Shown here piece after piece: positions 1 through 7,787 of a DNA stretch of 34,571 nucleotides. Each line of letters opens with the position of its first letter. Position 1 is the first letter of the stretch. The stretch comes from Azospirillaceae bacterium (GTDB lineage: Bacteria > Pseudomonadota > Alphaproteobacteria > Azospirillales > Azospirillaceae), in NCBI GenBank assembly GCA_028281465.1, contig JANQJV010000103.1:1-34571 (forward strand), written 5' to 3'. A program made the translations under genes and the position numbers. The notes below the pieces were generated by a model, which was not told the origin of the DNA, ran no database searches, and was given only the letters and a program-made list of their open reading frames with translations.

Positions 1-93
1 ATCTTCATGCCGACAACCGTGCTATAAATAGGGCACGCCGTCGAAAAGCCACCGTTTCGGTCATGGTGGGTCGGTCGAAAGGCCGGTGTGGGA
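1..93. repeat. Terminal repeat, left copy (inverted relative to 34467-34560)
   Basis: Positions 1-58 match the reverse complement of 34502-34560 almost base for base. The only difference is a T here against GG there, next to the shared GCTATAAA. Weaker similarity (about 30 of 42) continues to about position 93. Read outward from the window, both copies carry an ATG followed by codons for ETVAFRRRAL, after which the indel shifts the frame. No gene can be assigned. It lies just after the 3' end of dnaG, where alphaproteobacteria usually have rpoD, but no rpoD sequence is visible. Confidence 0.85.
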
Positions 94-159
94 CTAGATC
101 CAAACCGCCGGGACCACCAACCAAATGCCGGTTGGCCGGTTTCGTCCGGCAACGGGGCG

Positions 160-2043
160 TCACGCAAGCGGGTCCGATCCGTCTTCCCCTGCCAATTCGC
201 GCCGAATCGCCAGCAACCGGGCCAAATTCTCGTCGGTCGGCGCCGCGCTGAAACACGCTTTGGCATGGGTCAGATCATCTTGAAGCTTGGGTCGCACCGA
301 CCGGCGCAAAATGTCGCGCACCATGTCGCGAACCTGCTCGGACGGCGCCTCCGGCGCCAAAATGGCCGCATCACCTCCCGAGCAATCGGCCAAGACCTCC
401 TCCAAAGCCGGGCCAAACCCGCGCGTACGCAGGCCGTCTTGCAAGGCCACCGCGTCCAGGTCGGGATGCGCAGACAACAGAGCGATCGCCTCGTCGCGCA
501 CCGCATCAAGCGTGGGAATGCCGGTCTCCAGACCAAGAAACACGTCTTCGAATTCTTCGAACAGTGCCGGGTGGCAGACCAACACCTGCACCAGTAGGCG
601 CCGTTGGCGCGCCAACGGCGACCGGACGTGACGGGTTTCCGGTACGAAGTTCCCAGGTGCTGACCCCGGACCACCACCCCGAACATCCTGACCGTCGCCC
701 CGAGCGATCCAACCACCGCCCGGCCGGAATGCCCGACGCGGATCACCGCGACGTGGCCGCCAGAAGAACGCTTCGCGCACGCGCCGGCGCATCTCGTCGC
801 GATAGAAGCGTTGGACCGGACGGTCGGCAATCTGATCGACCAGGCCGTCCAGGGCGACCTCCAGGCCAGCCCGCGCCTCCGGCGTCTCGAAACGACGGCC
901 TCGGGTCTCCTGTTCCCACAACACATCGACTAGAGGCCGGGCCCGAGCGATGACGTCCTGCATGGCGTCGCGACCGGCGACACGGATCAGACTGTCGGGG
1001 TCGTGTCCCTGTGGCAAATAGGCGAAGCAGGCCGATTGGGACGGGACCAATAGCGGCAGAATACGCGCCGCGGCCCGGGCCGCGGCGCGCCGTCCAGCGG
1101 CGTCGCCATCAAAGCACAAGACCGGAACCCGCTCGGTACCGGGTGGAAACAGCCGCCACAGGGTCTCGATCTGCTGCTCGGTGAGTGCCGTTCCCAATGG
1201 CGCCACCGCACCGCCGAACCCGGCCTTGGCCAAGGCGATGACATCCATATAGCCCTCGACCACCACCACCGGCGCACCATCCGTCACCGCCTGGCGGGCC
1301 CGCGACAAGCCGTACAGCGTCTTGCCCTTGTGGAAGATCGGCGTTTCCGCCGAGTTGATGTATTTCGGGCCGTCACCGTGCAGCAGGCGACCGCCGAACG
1401 CGACGACGCGGCCGCGCCGGTCCGCCACCGGAAACATGACGCGGTGCCGAAAGAAGCTATAGGCAGCCCGCCCGTCGTCTGGCTGACGCAGCAGCCCAGC
1501 CTCGATCAGGACCGGCTCGGCGAACCCCTGTGCCAGCAAGGACTGACGCAGGGCTCCCCCATCGGCTGGCGCATACCCCAACTGGAAACTGGCGATGGTT
1601 TCGGCATCGAGGCCGCGCCCGACCAGATACTCCCACGCCTGCCGACCAGCCGAGGTGCCGCGCAATTGCGCCTGAAACCAGACCGACGCCGCATCCACAG
1701 CCGCATACAGGGTCTTCTCGTGGTCGTAGCGGGCGCGGGCCTGCGGGGTCGGCTGGGGAACCGCAACACCTGCCTCGCCGGCCAGACGTTCCACGGCCTC
1801 GACGAAACTCAAGTTGTCGTGCCGCATGACGAAGCCGACAATGTCGCCATGGGCACCACAGCCGAAGCAATGGAAGAACCCCTTCTGGTCGTTCAGGGTG
1901 AAACTGGGAGTCTTTTCCTGGTGGAACGGACAACACGCCTTGAATTCACGCCCGGCGCGCAACAAGCGCACCCTGCGTCCGACCACGGCGGAAAGGGGCA
2001 GCCGACTCCGCAGGTCGTCCAAGAAATCGGGAGGAAAAGCCAT
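160..2043 (-). CDS. dnaG: DNA primase DnaG
   Basis: Synthesises the RNA primers for replication; it works in the cytoplasm with the DnaB helicase. The 627-residue length is normal for the family. The N-terminal CHC2 zinc finger is complete (C38, H41, C59, C62, in CPFH and HCFGC contexts). The catalytic core follows, and the TOPRIM domain shows VVVEGYMD (E263) and FDGD (D312, D314). The C-terminal part, the helicase-binding region in this family, is more variable. The ATG at 2043 opens MAFPPDFLDDLRSRL, which fits the usual primase start. It lies 53 bp after yqeY on the same strand, so the two are probably cotranscribed. rpoD, the usual next gene, would fall beyond the window edge. No defect is seen. 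Confidence 0.98.
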   Translation of the reverse strand: MAFPPDFLDDLRSRLPLSAVVGRRVRLLRAGREFKACCPFHQEKTPSFTLNDQKGFFHCFGCGAHGDIVGFVMRHDNLSFVEAVERLAGEAGVAVPQPTPQARARYDHEKTLYAAVDAASVWFQAQLRGTSAGRQAWEYLVGRGLDAETIASFQLGYAPADGGALRQSLLAQGFAEPVLIEAGLLRQPDDGRAAYSFFRHRVMFPVADRRGRVVAFGGRLLHGDGPKYINSAETPIFHKGKTLYGLSRARQAVTDGAPVVVVEGYMDVIALAKAGFGGAVAPLGTALTEQQIETLWRLFPPGTERVPVLCFDGDAAGRRAAARAAARILPLLVPSQSACFAYLPQGHDPDSLIRVAGRDAMQDVIARARPLVDVLWEQETRGRRFETPEARAGLEVALDGLVDQIADRPVQRFYRDEMRRRVREAFFWRPRRGDPRRAFRPGGGWIARGDGQDVRGGGPGSAPGNFVPETRHVRSPLARQRRLLVQVLVCHPALFEEFEDVFLGLETGIPTLDAVRDEAIALLSAHPDLDAVALQDGLRTRGFGPALEEVLADCSGGDAAILAPEAPSEQVRDMVRDILRRSVRPKLQDDLTHAKACFSAAPTDENLARLLAIRRELAGEDGSDPLA

Positions 2044-2096
2044 GCCCGTTGTGTATCAGCGCCAATCCGACGGTTCTGCCGGCCGGCATCGCCGGG

Positions 2097-2561
2097 TCAG
2101 GCGGGCGAGCGCAGAACCTCTCGCACGATACCGCATGCCTTGGAGAAGTCCATCTGGTCGGGATAGCGGCTACGCAGTTCCGCCATGGTGCGACCCATGT
2201 CCTTGAAACAGGAAGCGCCGATCTCCGACATGACGGTGCGCACCGCGGCCTTGGTCTCTCCATCATCGAGCACCCGCGGGATGAACCGTTCGATCACGTC
2301 GATCTCGTCCTGCTCCTGCTGCGCCAGTTCGAGCCGGCCGGACTGTTCATACAAGCTGATCGCTTCGCGGCGCTGTTTGACCATGGTGCGCAACATGGCC
2401 AACACCTCGACGTCGCGGATTTCGTCGCCATCGCCACGCGCCCGTGCCGCAATGTCGCGATCCTTGAGTGCAGCCAATATCAAGCGCAAGGTTCCAACTG
2501 CGTGTTGGTCCTTCTGCAACGCGGCCGCTTTCAGTGCTTCATTCAGGCGCGCTCTGAGCAT
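2097..2561 (-). CDS. yqeY: GatB/YqeY-domain protein
   Basis: A 154-residue stand-alone YqeY protein. The family is related to the tail domain of the GatB amidotransferase subunit; its own role is not settled, though a link to tRNA handling is often suggested. It begins MLRARLNEALKAAALQKD and carries the family's helical pattern, with a conserved RTMVKQRREAI segment and an ERFIPRVL segment. I chose the ATG at 2561 because the family start aligns there and GTGAGGA lies just upstream, although close. A TTG at 2585 would add eight unconserved residues. It sits directly upstream of dnaG, an arrangement common in alphaproteobacteria, and is divergent from carA. Confidence 0.93.
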   Translation of the reverse strand: MLRARLNEALKAAALQKDQHAVGTLRLILAALKDRDIAARARGDGDEIRDVEVLAMLRTMVKQRREAISLYEQSGRLELAQQEQDEIDVIERFIPRVLDDGETKAAVRTVMSEIGASCFKDMGRTMAELRSRYPDQMDFSKACGIVREVLRSPA

Positions 2562-2751
2562 TGTCCTCACCCCGATTCCGCGCAACTAAGTAATCTCCAA
2601 GTCACGATGCGCGTTCTTACTCAAACAGACGTGGTTTGACCAGCGTTTCCCGCAGGTGCGCCACCGGCACCGCGTCGACGCCAGTGCCGGAAACCGCCGA
2701 CCGACGGAACGCCACCACCGCCCCGGCCGCGCCACCACGGCGGCGACAGGC

Positions 2752-2780
2752 GTGACCCGGCTGAGACTTGCAGATATGAT
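2752..2780 (+). promoter_or_regulatory. Candidate sigma-70 promoter of carA
   Basis: GTGACC at 2752-2757 and TATGAT at 2775-2780 are separated by 17 bp. The spacing is ideal, with a good -10 and a -35 close to consensus. Transcription would start near 2787. This leaves about 25 nt of leader before the ATG at 2812 and argues against the in-frame ATG at 2776. Predicted from sequence only. Confidence 0.5.
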
Positions 2781-2811
2781 GACGACTCCGATTTGCAAAG
2801 GTAGGGTACAG

Positions 2812-4020
2812 ATGGCCACACCCGCAGCGTTCCGAGAGCATGACGCCCAACCGTTTTCACCCCCGCCCAAGCCACTGGGCGCCACCGCGGTCGTGGTTCT
2901 CGACGATGGAACGGTGCTGTGGGGTCGCGGCTTTGGCGCCACCGGGGCCGAGGTGGGTGAGGTATGTTTCAATACCTCCATGACCGGATACCAGGAGATC
3001 CTGACCGACCCCAGTTATGCGGGGCAAATCGTCACCTTCACATTTCCACATATCGGCATTGTCGGCGCCAATGGCGAAGACATGGAAACCACCACACCAG
3101 TGACGCGTGGCCTGATCATCCGCGCTATCCCCACTGACCCCTCCAATTGGCGGGCCCGGCTTCGACTCGATGCGTGGCTGAAACGGCATGACCTGATCGG
3201 CGTCGCCGGCATTGACACCCGGCGGCTGACCCGGCGGATCCGGGACCAAGGGCCACCGAATGGCATCATCTGCCATGACCCTGGCGGCACTTTCGATCTG
3301 CCGGCGTTGTTGGAGCGGGCGCGGATTTGGCCGGGCTTGGAAGGCATGGATCTGGCCGGCGAAGTGACCTGTCGACAGACATACGGCTGGACCGAGACTC
3401 CCTGGCACCTCAAGGACGGCTATGGCCAAGGCACCGAGTCCCACTTCCATGTCGTCGCCATGGATTTCGGCACCAAGCGTAACATCCTGCGTAACCTGGC
3501 TGGCATCGGGTGCCGTGTCACCGTGGTGCCCGCTTCGGCCAGCGTGGACGAGGTGTTGCGCCACGACCCAGACGGCATTTTCCTATCCAATGGCCCGGGC
3601 GATCCGGCCGCCACCGGCATCTATGCCGTACCGGTCATCCAAGGCCTGCTGGCGACCGGCCTGCCGACGTTCGGTATTTGTCTGGGACACCAGATGTTGG
3701 CGCTGGCGCTCGGCGCTCGGACCGAGAAAATGGCGCGCGGCCACCGCGGCGCCAATCACCCGGTCAAGGACCTCACCACCGGGAAGGTCGAGATCACAAG
3801 CCAGAACCACGGCTTTGTCGTGGTGCCGGACTCGTTGCCCGACGGCGTCGACACCACCCATGTCTCGCTGTTCGACGGCACCAACGAGGGTTTCCGGATC
3901 GCCGGCCGACCCGTGTTTGCCGTCCAATACCACCCCGAAGCATCCCCCGGACCACAGGACAGCCATTACTTGTTCGCCCGGTTTGCCGAGCTCATGCAGG
4001 CGAAACGCAACGCAGCATAA
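2812..4020 (+). CDS. carA: Carbamoyl-phosphate synthase small subunit CarA
   Basis: Glutaminase subunit of carbamoyl-phosphate synthase. It hydrolyses glutamine and passes ammonia to CarB for arginine and pyrimidine synthesis. The protein has 402 residues. The N-terminal CPSase_sm domain holds [17 protein letters not shown] and RRLTRRIRD. The C-terminal class I amidotransferase domain has the triad C290 (FGICLGHQM), H374 and E376 (HPEASPGP). The ATG at 2812 follows AAAGGTAGGG at a sensible distance, and a promoter just upstream fits it. Upstream in-frame ATGs at 2776 and 2656 are less likely. carB is not downstream: the next gene is on the opposite strand, so carB must lie elsewhere. Confidence 0.97.
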   Translation: MATPAAFREHDAQPFSPPPKPLGATAVVVLDDGTVLWGRGFGATGAEVGEVCFNTSMTGYQEILTDPSYAGQIVTFTFPHIGIVGANGEDMETTTPVTRGLIIRAIPTDPSNWRARLRLDAWLKRHDLIGVAGIDTRRLTRRIRDQGPPNGIICHDPGGTFDLPALLERARIWPGLEGMDLAGEVTCRQTYGWTETPWHLKDGYGQGTESHFHVVAMDFGTKRNILRNLAGIGCRVTVVPASASVDEVLRHDPDGIFLSNGPGDPAATGIYAVPVIQGLLATGLPTFGICLGHQMLALALGARTEKMARGHRGANHPVKDLTTGKVEITSQNHGFVVVPDSLPDGVDTTHVSLFDGTNEGFRIAGRPVFAVQYHPEASPGPQDSHYLFARFAELMQAKRNAA

Positions 4021-4100
4021 TCACGCGCATCGTGCCATGACTGGAGCCCACGGAATGCGCGGAGAGCGTGCAAGTGTTTGCAAATTCGGCCAAACGGACA

Positions 4101-4143
4101 CCATATATAGTGTGTACGCTCGCTATCGAATCGATATATATGG
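4101..4143. other. AT-rich dyad downstream of carA
   Basis: CCATATATA (4101-4109) is the exact reverse complement of TATATATGG (4135-4143), with a 25-bp spacer. The whole patch is much richer in AT than its surroundings. It lies in the 198-bp gap between the convergent genes carA and the receiver-phosphatase gene. The arms are too AT-rich and too far apart for a classical terminator. It could be a protein-binding site or leftover sequence. Confidence 0.5.
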
Positions 4144-4218
4144 GGCGCCAAGGGGCTTGATCGACAAAACTGGCGGCCTCCGAGCGCACCCCGACTCATC
4201 ATCCATGGGCGCCTTTTA

Positions 4219-5421
4219 TCAGTGGCGCTGCAACCAAACCGTCGTCAGGTCGTCATGTAGGTGGGTACCATAGCGAGCCGCATGGCGCTCAAGCAACGCG
4301 TCGAGCGGTCGGTCGACGCCACTGGCATGGACGTCCTTGATCCAGGCGAGCAATCCCTTCTCTCCCAGCATCTCCCCTTCCTGGTCCAAACTTTCGGTCA
4401 GCGCATCGCTGTAGAGGAAGAGGAAACTGCCGGGTGGCACCGCGACGTGCCGGTTTTCGTAGGTTTCGCCGGCAAAGGCACCCAGAAAGACACCGCTGGC
4501 ATCCACGGCCATCATGCCGTCGTGCCGGCCCAAGATCGGATCGGGGGAGCCGGCCGACGCATAGGTCAGGCAATCAGTCCGGGTGTCGAGCACCCCGTAA
4601 AACGCCGTGGCATATTGCCCAATGGTCAGGATGTCGTTGAGGCGCCGGTTGAGCTGCGCCAGCAACGCCGCGGGATCGAGAAGCTCCGCGCTCGGCAGCC
4701 GCGACATCAACGTGTGCAGCCGGAAGGCGTTGATGGCAGCGGTGATGCCATGGCCGGACAAATCGGCAATGAAGAGGCCGATCTTCGTGTCGTCGATCTC
4801 GAACAAGGTCCAGAAATCGCCGCCAACCTCATCGGAACTGCGAAAATGCATTTCGATGTCGAGGGCACGCGGCCTGGCGATCTCCAAGATCTTGTCTTCT
4901 TCTGGAACCAGGGCGAGTTGCATGGAGCGAGCCATGCGCAGATCGCGTTCGACGCGTTCTCGGAATTCCCGCAGCTCCTGGATCAGTGACATACGTTCCA
5001 AGTGGTAGCGAACCCGAGCGATGCATTCGCCTGGGTTGACCGGCTTGCTGATGATGTCGGTGGCACCGGCCTGGAAACAGATTGTGCGGTGTTGGTCGGA
5101 ATTGACGGCACTCTGCATCAGGATCGGAAGGTCACGGTGGTGCGGCTGCTGGCGCAACGACTTGCACACACCGATTCCATCCATGCGCGGCGGTGTCGTG
5201 TCGAGCAACACGAGATCGGGGTGGAATTCATCGACACGGGCCAGCACTTCTTCGCTCTGCTGGGCGAACTCGACTTGAGTGATGCCCGCCCAGGTGAGGA
5301 AGCGAGCCAATGTTTTACGGTTGAAGGAACTGTCATCAGCGATCAGGACCCGACGCTCGTTGAGCGGAATGCCCAAATCAATGCCATAGAGGGTGGGCGG
5401 CGATCCGGGGTTAGCGCTCAT
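4219..5421 (-). CDS. Receiver-PP2C (SpoIIE/RsbU-type) serine phosphatase
   Basis: A two-domain response regulator of 400 residues. The N-terminal receiver (about 23-140) has acidic residues D29/D30, phospho-acceptor D74 (LVLLD) and K126 (ISKP). A short coiled linker (about 145-170) leads to a PP2C/SpoIIE phosphatase domain (about 175-398). That domain has metal-binding motifs GGDFW, ADLSGHG, YSDALTE and HDDLTT. By family analogy, phosphorylation of the receiver switches on dephosphorylation of the STAS antagonist encoded two genes upstream. The ATG at 5421 overlaps the kinase stop codon by 11 nt, which implies translational coupling. An upstream in-frame start would add 35 low-complexity residues. 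No cognate histidine kinase lies next to it. Confidence 0.93.
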   Translation of the reverse strand: MSANPGSPPTLYGIDLGIPLNERRVLIADDSSFNRKTLARFLTWAGITQVEFAQQSEEVLARVDEFHPDLVLLDTTPPRMDGIGVCKSLRQQPHHRDLPILMQSAVNSDQHRTICFQAGATDIISKPVNPGECIARVRYHLERMSLIQELREFRERVERDLRMARSMQLALVPEEDKILEIARPRALDIEMHFRSSDEVGGDFWTLFEIDDTKIGLFIADLSGHGITAAINAFRLHTLMSRLPSAELLDPAALLAQLNRRLNDILTIGQYATAFYGVLDTRTDCLTYASAGSPDPILGRHDGMMAVDASGVFLGAFAGETYENRHVAVPPGSFLFLYSDALTESLDQEGEMLGEKGLLAWIKDVHASGVDRPLDALLERHAARYGTHLHDDLTTVWLQRH

Positions 5422-6142
5422 GGGCGAAGCGGAGTGCCGTACACCGCCCCCCCTTGGTGATTGAGACTTCGTCAGCCAAGGCGTGCACGATGGCAAGGCC
5501 TCGGCCCGAGGCCTGGTCCTCATCACTCAAGGAAAACTGGGACGGTGGCTCGTATCCGGCCCCTTCGTCATCGACGGATATCTGCAACTCGCGGTCGCTC
5601 CACCATGCGGTGATCGCAATCCACCGCCGATGCGCCTCCGGCTGCTCCAGCAATCGCCTCAACTGATCAACGAACGCTTCATAATAGGCCACGTCGGCGG
5701 CCAAATCATCGTCGATGCCAAGGTTGCCGTGCAAAATGGCGTTCGCCACCGTTTCGTGCAGCGCCATCTCCACAGTGCTTCGCCTCGCCCTCGGCAAGGC
5801 GCCGCGGTGTTCCAACGCATCACACACAACCCGCGCCGTATCGACGGCAGAAAAAGCGGTTGGCGTCGTTAAGGTCAGGCAGAAATCGCCGCGTCCATCT
5901 GCCGTTTCGATCCGGTCGGCCAGCATATCATCATCGGCACGAAACTCGACATAGCCGCGGAACGGCCGTTCCAAAGCCAAAGCGAGCCGGTCCGATGTCA
6001 TGTCGGCCATGACCAGCACCCCCGCATCTGCGGTCTCCCCAGCCGCGTCCAAACGCGTTCCAGTCAACAGCCGCTTCAGAACCTCGCCGGAAACGCCATC
6101 GGTCGCGATGCGGCGGCGTGGCTGCTGTGCCATAATCAGCAT
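5411..6142 (-). CDS. RsbW-like serine kinase (HATPase_c_2) with N-terminal extension
   Basis: A GHKL-fold protein of the anti-sigma kinase type. In this family it binds and phosphorylates a STAS protein, or else sequesters a target. The N box is MALHETVANAILHGN (E130, N134). The ATP-lid motifs are VDDEGAGYEP (about 190-199) and GRGLAIVHALADEV near the C-terminus. At 243 residues it is about 90 longer than a plain RsbW: residues 1-85 form an extension I cannot assign. A 15-20-residue insertion rich in acidic residues follows the N box. It starts 3 nt after the STAS gene and overlaps the phosphatase gene, so the three form one operon. The target (sigma factor or other regulator) is not visible here. 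Confidence 0.88.
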   Translation of the reverse strand: MLIMAQQPRRRIATDGVSGEVLKRLLTGTRLDAAGETADAGVLVMADMTSDRLALALERPFRGYVEFRADDDMLADRIETADGRGDFCLTLTTPTAFSAVDTARVVCDALEHRGALPRARRSTVEMALHETVANAILHGNLGIDDDLAADVAYYEAFVDQLRRLLEQPEAHRRWIAITAWWSDRELQISVDDEGAGYEPPSQFSLSDEDQASGRGLAIVHALADEVSITKGGRCTALRFAHER

Positions 6143-6145
6143 CGT

Positions 6146-6451
6146 TCAATCTTCGATGTCGAACATCTTGTGAAACTTGGCAACGGTGATCAACCGTTTG
6201 ACATCGTCGCGCGCACCTCGGATCTTAAACTCCAAGTTGCGTTTCAGGGCCGTGTCTCGCGCTATGATGAACATGCCGAGGCCCGAAGAGTCGACGAAGT
6301 CGAGTCCATCCAGGTCGAATACCATTTGGTGACCCAGCGGCCCTTCAAAAGCGGCGATGACATGGCGGAACTTCTCATGGTCCGCAAACGTCATCCGGCC
6401 GCTCAAGAAGACTTCGGTTTGGCCCTGCCCGGTTTTAATTTTGTACTCCAT
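6146..6451 (-). CDS. STAS-domain anti-sigma factor antagonist
   Basis: A single-domain STAS protein of 101 residues, the switch component of partner-switching systems. The conserved phosphorylation motif DFVDSSGLGMFI is present (S55/S56), and the family's beta-alpha pattern is clear across the protein. It is the first gene of the three-gene operon. The kinase starts 3 nt after its stop. I preferred the ATG at 6451, where MEYKIKTGQG opens the first strand; a GTG at 6478 would add nine residues and has no better ribosome site. Expected behaviour from the family: unphosphorylated it binds the kinase and frees the kinase's target; phosphorylated it lets go. Confidence 0.93.
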   Translation of the reverse strand: MEYKIKTGQGQTEVFLSGRMTFADHEKFRHVIAAFEGPLGHQMVFDLDGLDFVDSSGLGMFIIARDTALKRNLEFKIRGARDDVKRLITVAKFHKMFDIED

Positions 6452-6493
6452 CGCCTGCTCTGCTGCCCATTCCGTCACGGCCGGGGATGCCCC

Positions 6494-6519
6494 GTTATTC
6501 TGTCGATACCAGAATAAAC
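6494..6519. promoter_or_regulatory. Inverted repeat in the leader of the STAS operon
   Basis: TTATTCTG (6495-6502) and CAGAATAA (6510-6517) are perfect 8-bp arms around a 7-bp spacer. Outside them CCG-TT pairs with an AAACGG flank through a one-base bulge. On the minus strand a TATGAT-like -10 (complement of 6538-6543) lies just upstream, without a convincing -35. The dyad is 43 bp before the STAS start, so it may be an operator or a leader hairpin for the switch operon. Confidence 0.5.
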
Positions 6520-6543
6520 GGCTTTGAGAATGATGCTATCATA

Positions 6544-6831
6544 GAACAAAAACGGTTACCACTAAGAGTACCATGTCCATTTGATGACACCATGAAATCC
6601 GGCTCAGTGTCTGTTTTACGCCAAATGCATCGATTTCGCCAAGTCAACTCTTGAATCATCGCCCAGCAACGGTGATCGCACATTGGCGCAGTCATGTCGC
6701 GGCATCGGTAGGCCGGTGTCGTCGCCGCCTGGAATGAAGAACCGGCACTGGAATCGAGCATTGACTCATTCCGTTCTCCTGCCCACTCGGTTAAACTGTC
6801 GGCTCGTGTTCCGTGGACATGTTGGCCTGAG
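6544..6831. other. Intergenic stretch between the STAS operon and the HRDC gene
   Basis: About 290 bp between divergent genes, with lower GC than the flanks. Open frames here are short and lack coding bias. It should hold the promoter of the HRDC gene, but no convincing -35/-10 pair is visible on the plus strand. Confidence 0.5.
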
Positions 6832-7263
6832 ATGGCAATCGAAATTCGAACGTTCTTTTTGCCGGACGCGGAGGATGACTCAGCCCGAGCCTGCCAAGAG
6901 CTGACCGATTTCATGCGTGCGGTGGAAATCGACCGGATCGACACGGCCCATGCCGGCGACGGCTGGCGCCTATTGGTTATCTACCGTCCGCTCAAGGCCC
7001 GTGAGGAGCGAGCACAAATCAAGACCGCCATCCATGCGGCCCTTATCGGCTGGCGCGAGAAAACCATAACCTCGACCGGAGCCGACCGGCCAACCGTGCT
7101 ACCGGATGACTTGGCTGGGGAAATCGCAACCTACGCCCCAACCACCGTGCGGGAATTGTCGGTGATTGTCGGCGATCGGCCCTGGGCCCTGGAGTCCTTC
7201 GGACGCGATGTGGTCCAGGTGGTACGCGCTACCCTGGACGAGCTCATCGACGACACACGATAA
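6832..7263 (+). CDS. Small HRDC-domain protein
   Basis: A 143-residue protein. Residues about 68-140 match the HRDC fold, the helicase/RNase D C-terminal nucleic-acid-binding domain. Signs are a W-R start (LIGWREK), then PDDLAGEIATYAPTTVREL, then a GDRPWALESFGRDVVQVV segment in place of the usual G-x-G-P-W-K-x-E-x-Y-G motif. Residues 1-60 form a small alpha/beta module (EIRTFFLP at the start, GDGWRLLVIYRP at the end). No helicase or nuclease domain is attached. Stand-alone HRDC proteins with a similar N-terminus are known, some beside diversity-generating retroelements, but no reverse transcriptase is present here. The ATG at 6832 has a weak ribosome site. Function unknown; single-strand nucleic-acid binding is an inference. 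Confidence 0.78.
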   Translation: MAIEIRTFFLPDAEDDSARACQELTDFMRAVEIDRIDTAHAGDGWRLLVIYRPLKAREERAQIKTAIHAALIGWREKTITSTGADRPTVLPDDLAGEIATYAPTTVRELSVIVGDRPWALESFGRDVVQVVRATLDELIDDTR

Positions 7264-7277
7264 GCGCGGGCAGGATC

Positions 7278-7299
7278 GGCCGCCCGAAAAAGGGCGGCC
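7278..7299. terminator. Bidirectional hairpin between convergent genes
   Basis: GGCCGCCC (7278-7285) pairs perfectly with GGGCGGCC (7292-7299) around a GAAAAA loop. It fills the 46-bp gap between the HRDC gene and the oppositely oriented nfeD gene. There is no strong T-tract, so termination may be imperfect or Rho-assisted. Confidence 0.65.
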
Positions 7300-7309
7300 A
7301 GCGGCGCGA

Positions 7310-7780
7310 TCAGGCACCGCTGCGCACCGGGTGAATCAGGCTTTCCGGATCGGCTTTCTCGACCTGCAGGAGGACGCCGTCGTTGCCAATGACCCGAACG
7401 GTTTCCCCAGCCGGCAAGTCGCTGCCTTCGACCGTCCACAAGGTATCACCGACAAAGGCCCGTCCACGTCCGTTGACGATGGCGCTCTCCAGCACAATCA
7501 ACTGTCCGATGTATTGCAAACCGCGCCGGTTGAGAGTCGGCCGATCGGAAACGACCGGCTCGTGCCGCAGATAGAGTCGGGTGAGCAAGACAAATGTGAT
7601 GGCACATCCGGCAAACACCACGAACTGAATCTGCCAAAGAAGATCAGTGACTACATAAGAGCAGACACCGACGACGAACGCCGAAACGCCGAGCCAAAGA
7701 AAGAAGCCACTGCGCGCCACCATGTCCAAGAGACCAAGGATGGCCGCCACCACCCACCAATGCCAAAACTCGATGATCAT
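7310..7780 (-). CDS. NfeD-family membrane protein (partner of SPFH protein)
   Basis: A 156-residue short NfeD protein (no ClpP-like protease part). The N-terminal half has two to three membrane segments (IIEFWHWWVVAAILGLLDM and the hydrophobic stretch to about 65). The C-terminal half is the OB-fold NfeD domain, with a QLIVLESAIVNGRGRAFVGD stretch and a DLPAGETVRVIGNDG stretch. The ATG at 7780 lies 7 nt after the stop of the SPFH gene, so the two are an operon. Such pairs act together in membrane microdomains, where NfeD is thought to regulate or anchor the SPFH oligomer. A second NfeD gene occurs at 33574-34086 without an SPFH partner. Confidence 0.9.
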   Translation of the reverse strand: MIIEFWHWWVVAAILGLLDMVARSGFFLWLGVSAFVVGVCSYVVTDLLWQIQFVVFAGCAITFVLLTRLYLRHEPVVSDRPTLNRRGLQYIGQLIVLESAIVNGRGRAFVGDTLWTVEGSDLPAGETVRVIGNDGVLLQVEKADPESLIHPVRSGA

Positions 7781-7787
7781 GCCGGCC

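Noticed and set aside
1..159. Start of rpoD after dnaG
   Set aside because: The order is usual in alphaproteobacteria, but the visible bases do not encode a sigma-70 N-terminus; only the repeat is seen.
1330..2166. Long plus-strand open frame opposite dnaG (278 codons)
   Set aside because: It is antisense to a complete primase with all motifs and has no family resemblance; high GC gives long antisense frames in this genome.
2562..2585. Upstream TTG start for yqeY
   Set aside because: It would add eight residues not seen in the family; the ATG at 2561 matches the conserved start.
6832..7263. Diversity-generating retroelement accessory gene
   Set aside because: HRDC mini-proteins occur in such loci, but no reverse transcriptase, Avd gene or template/variable repeats are present in the window.
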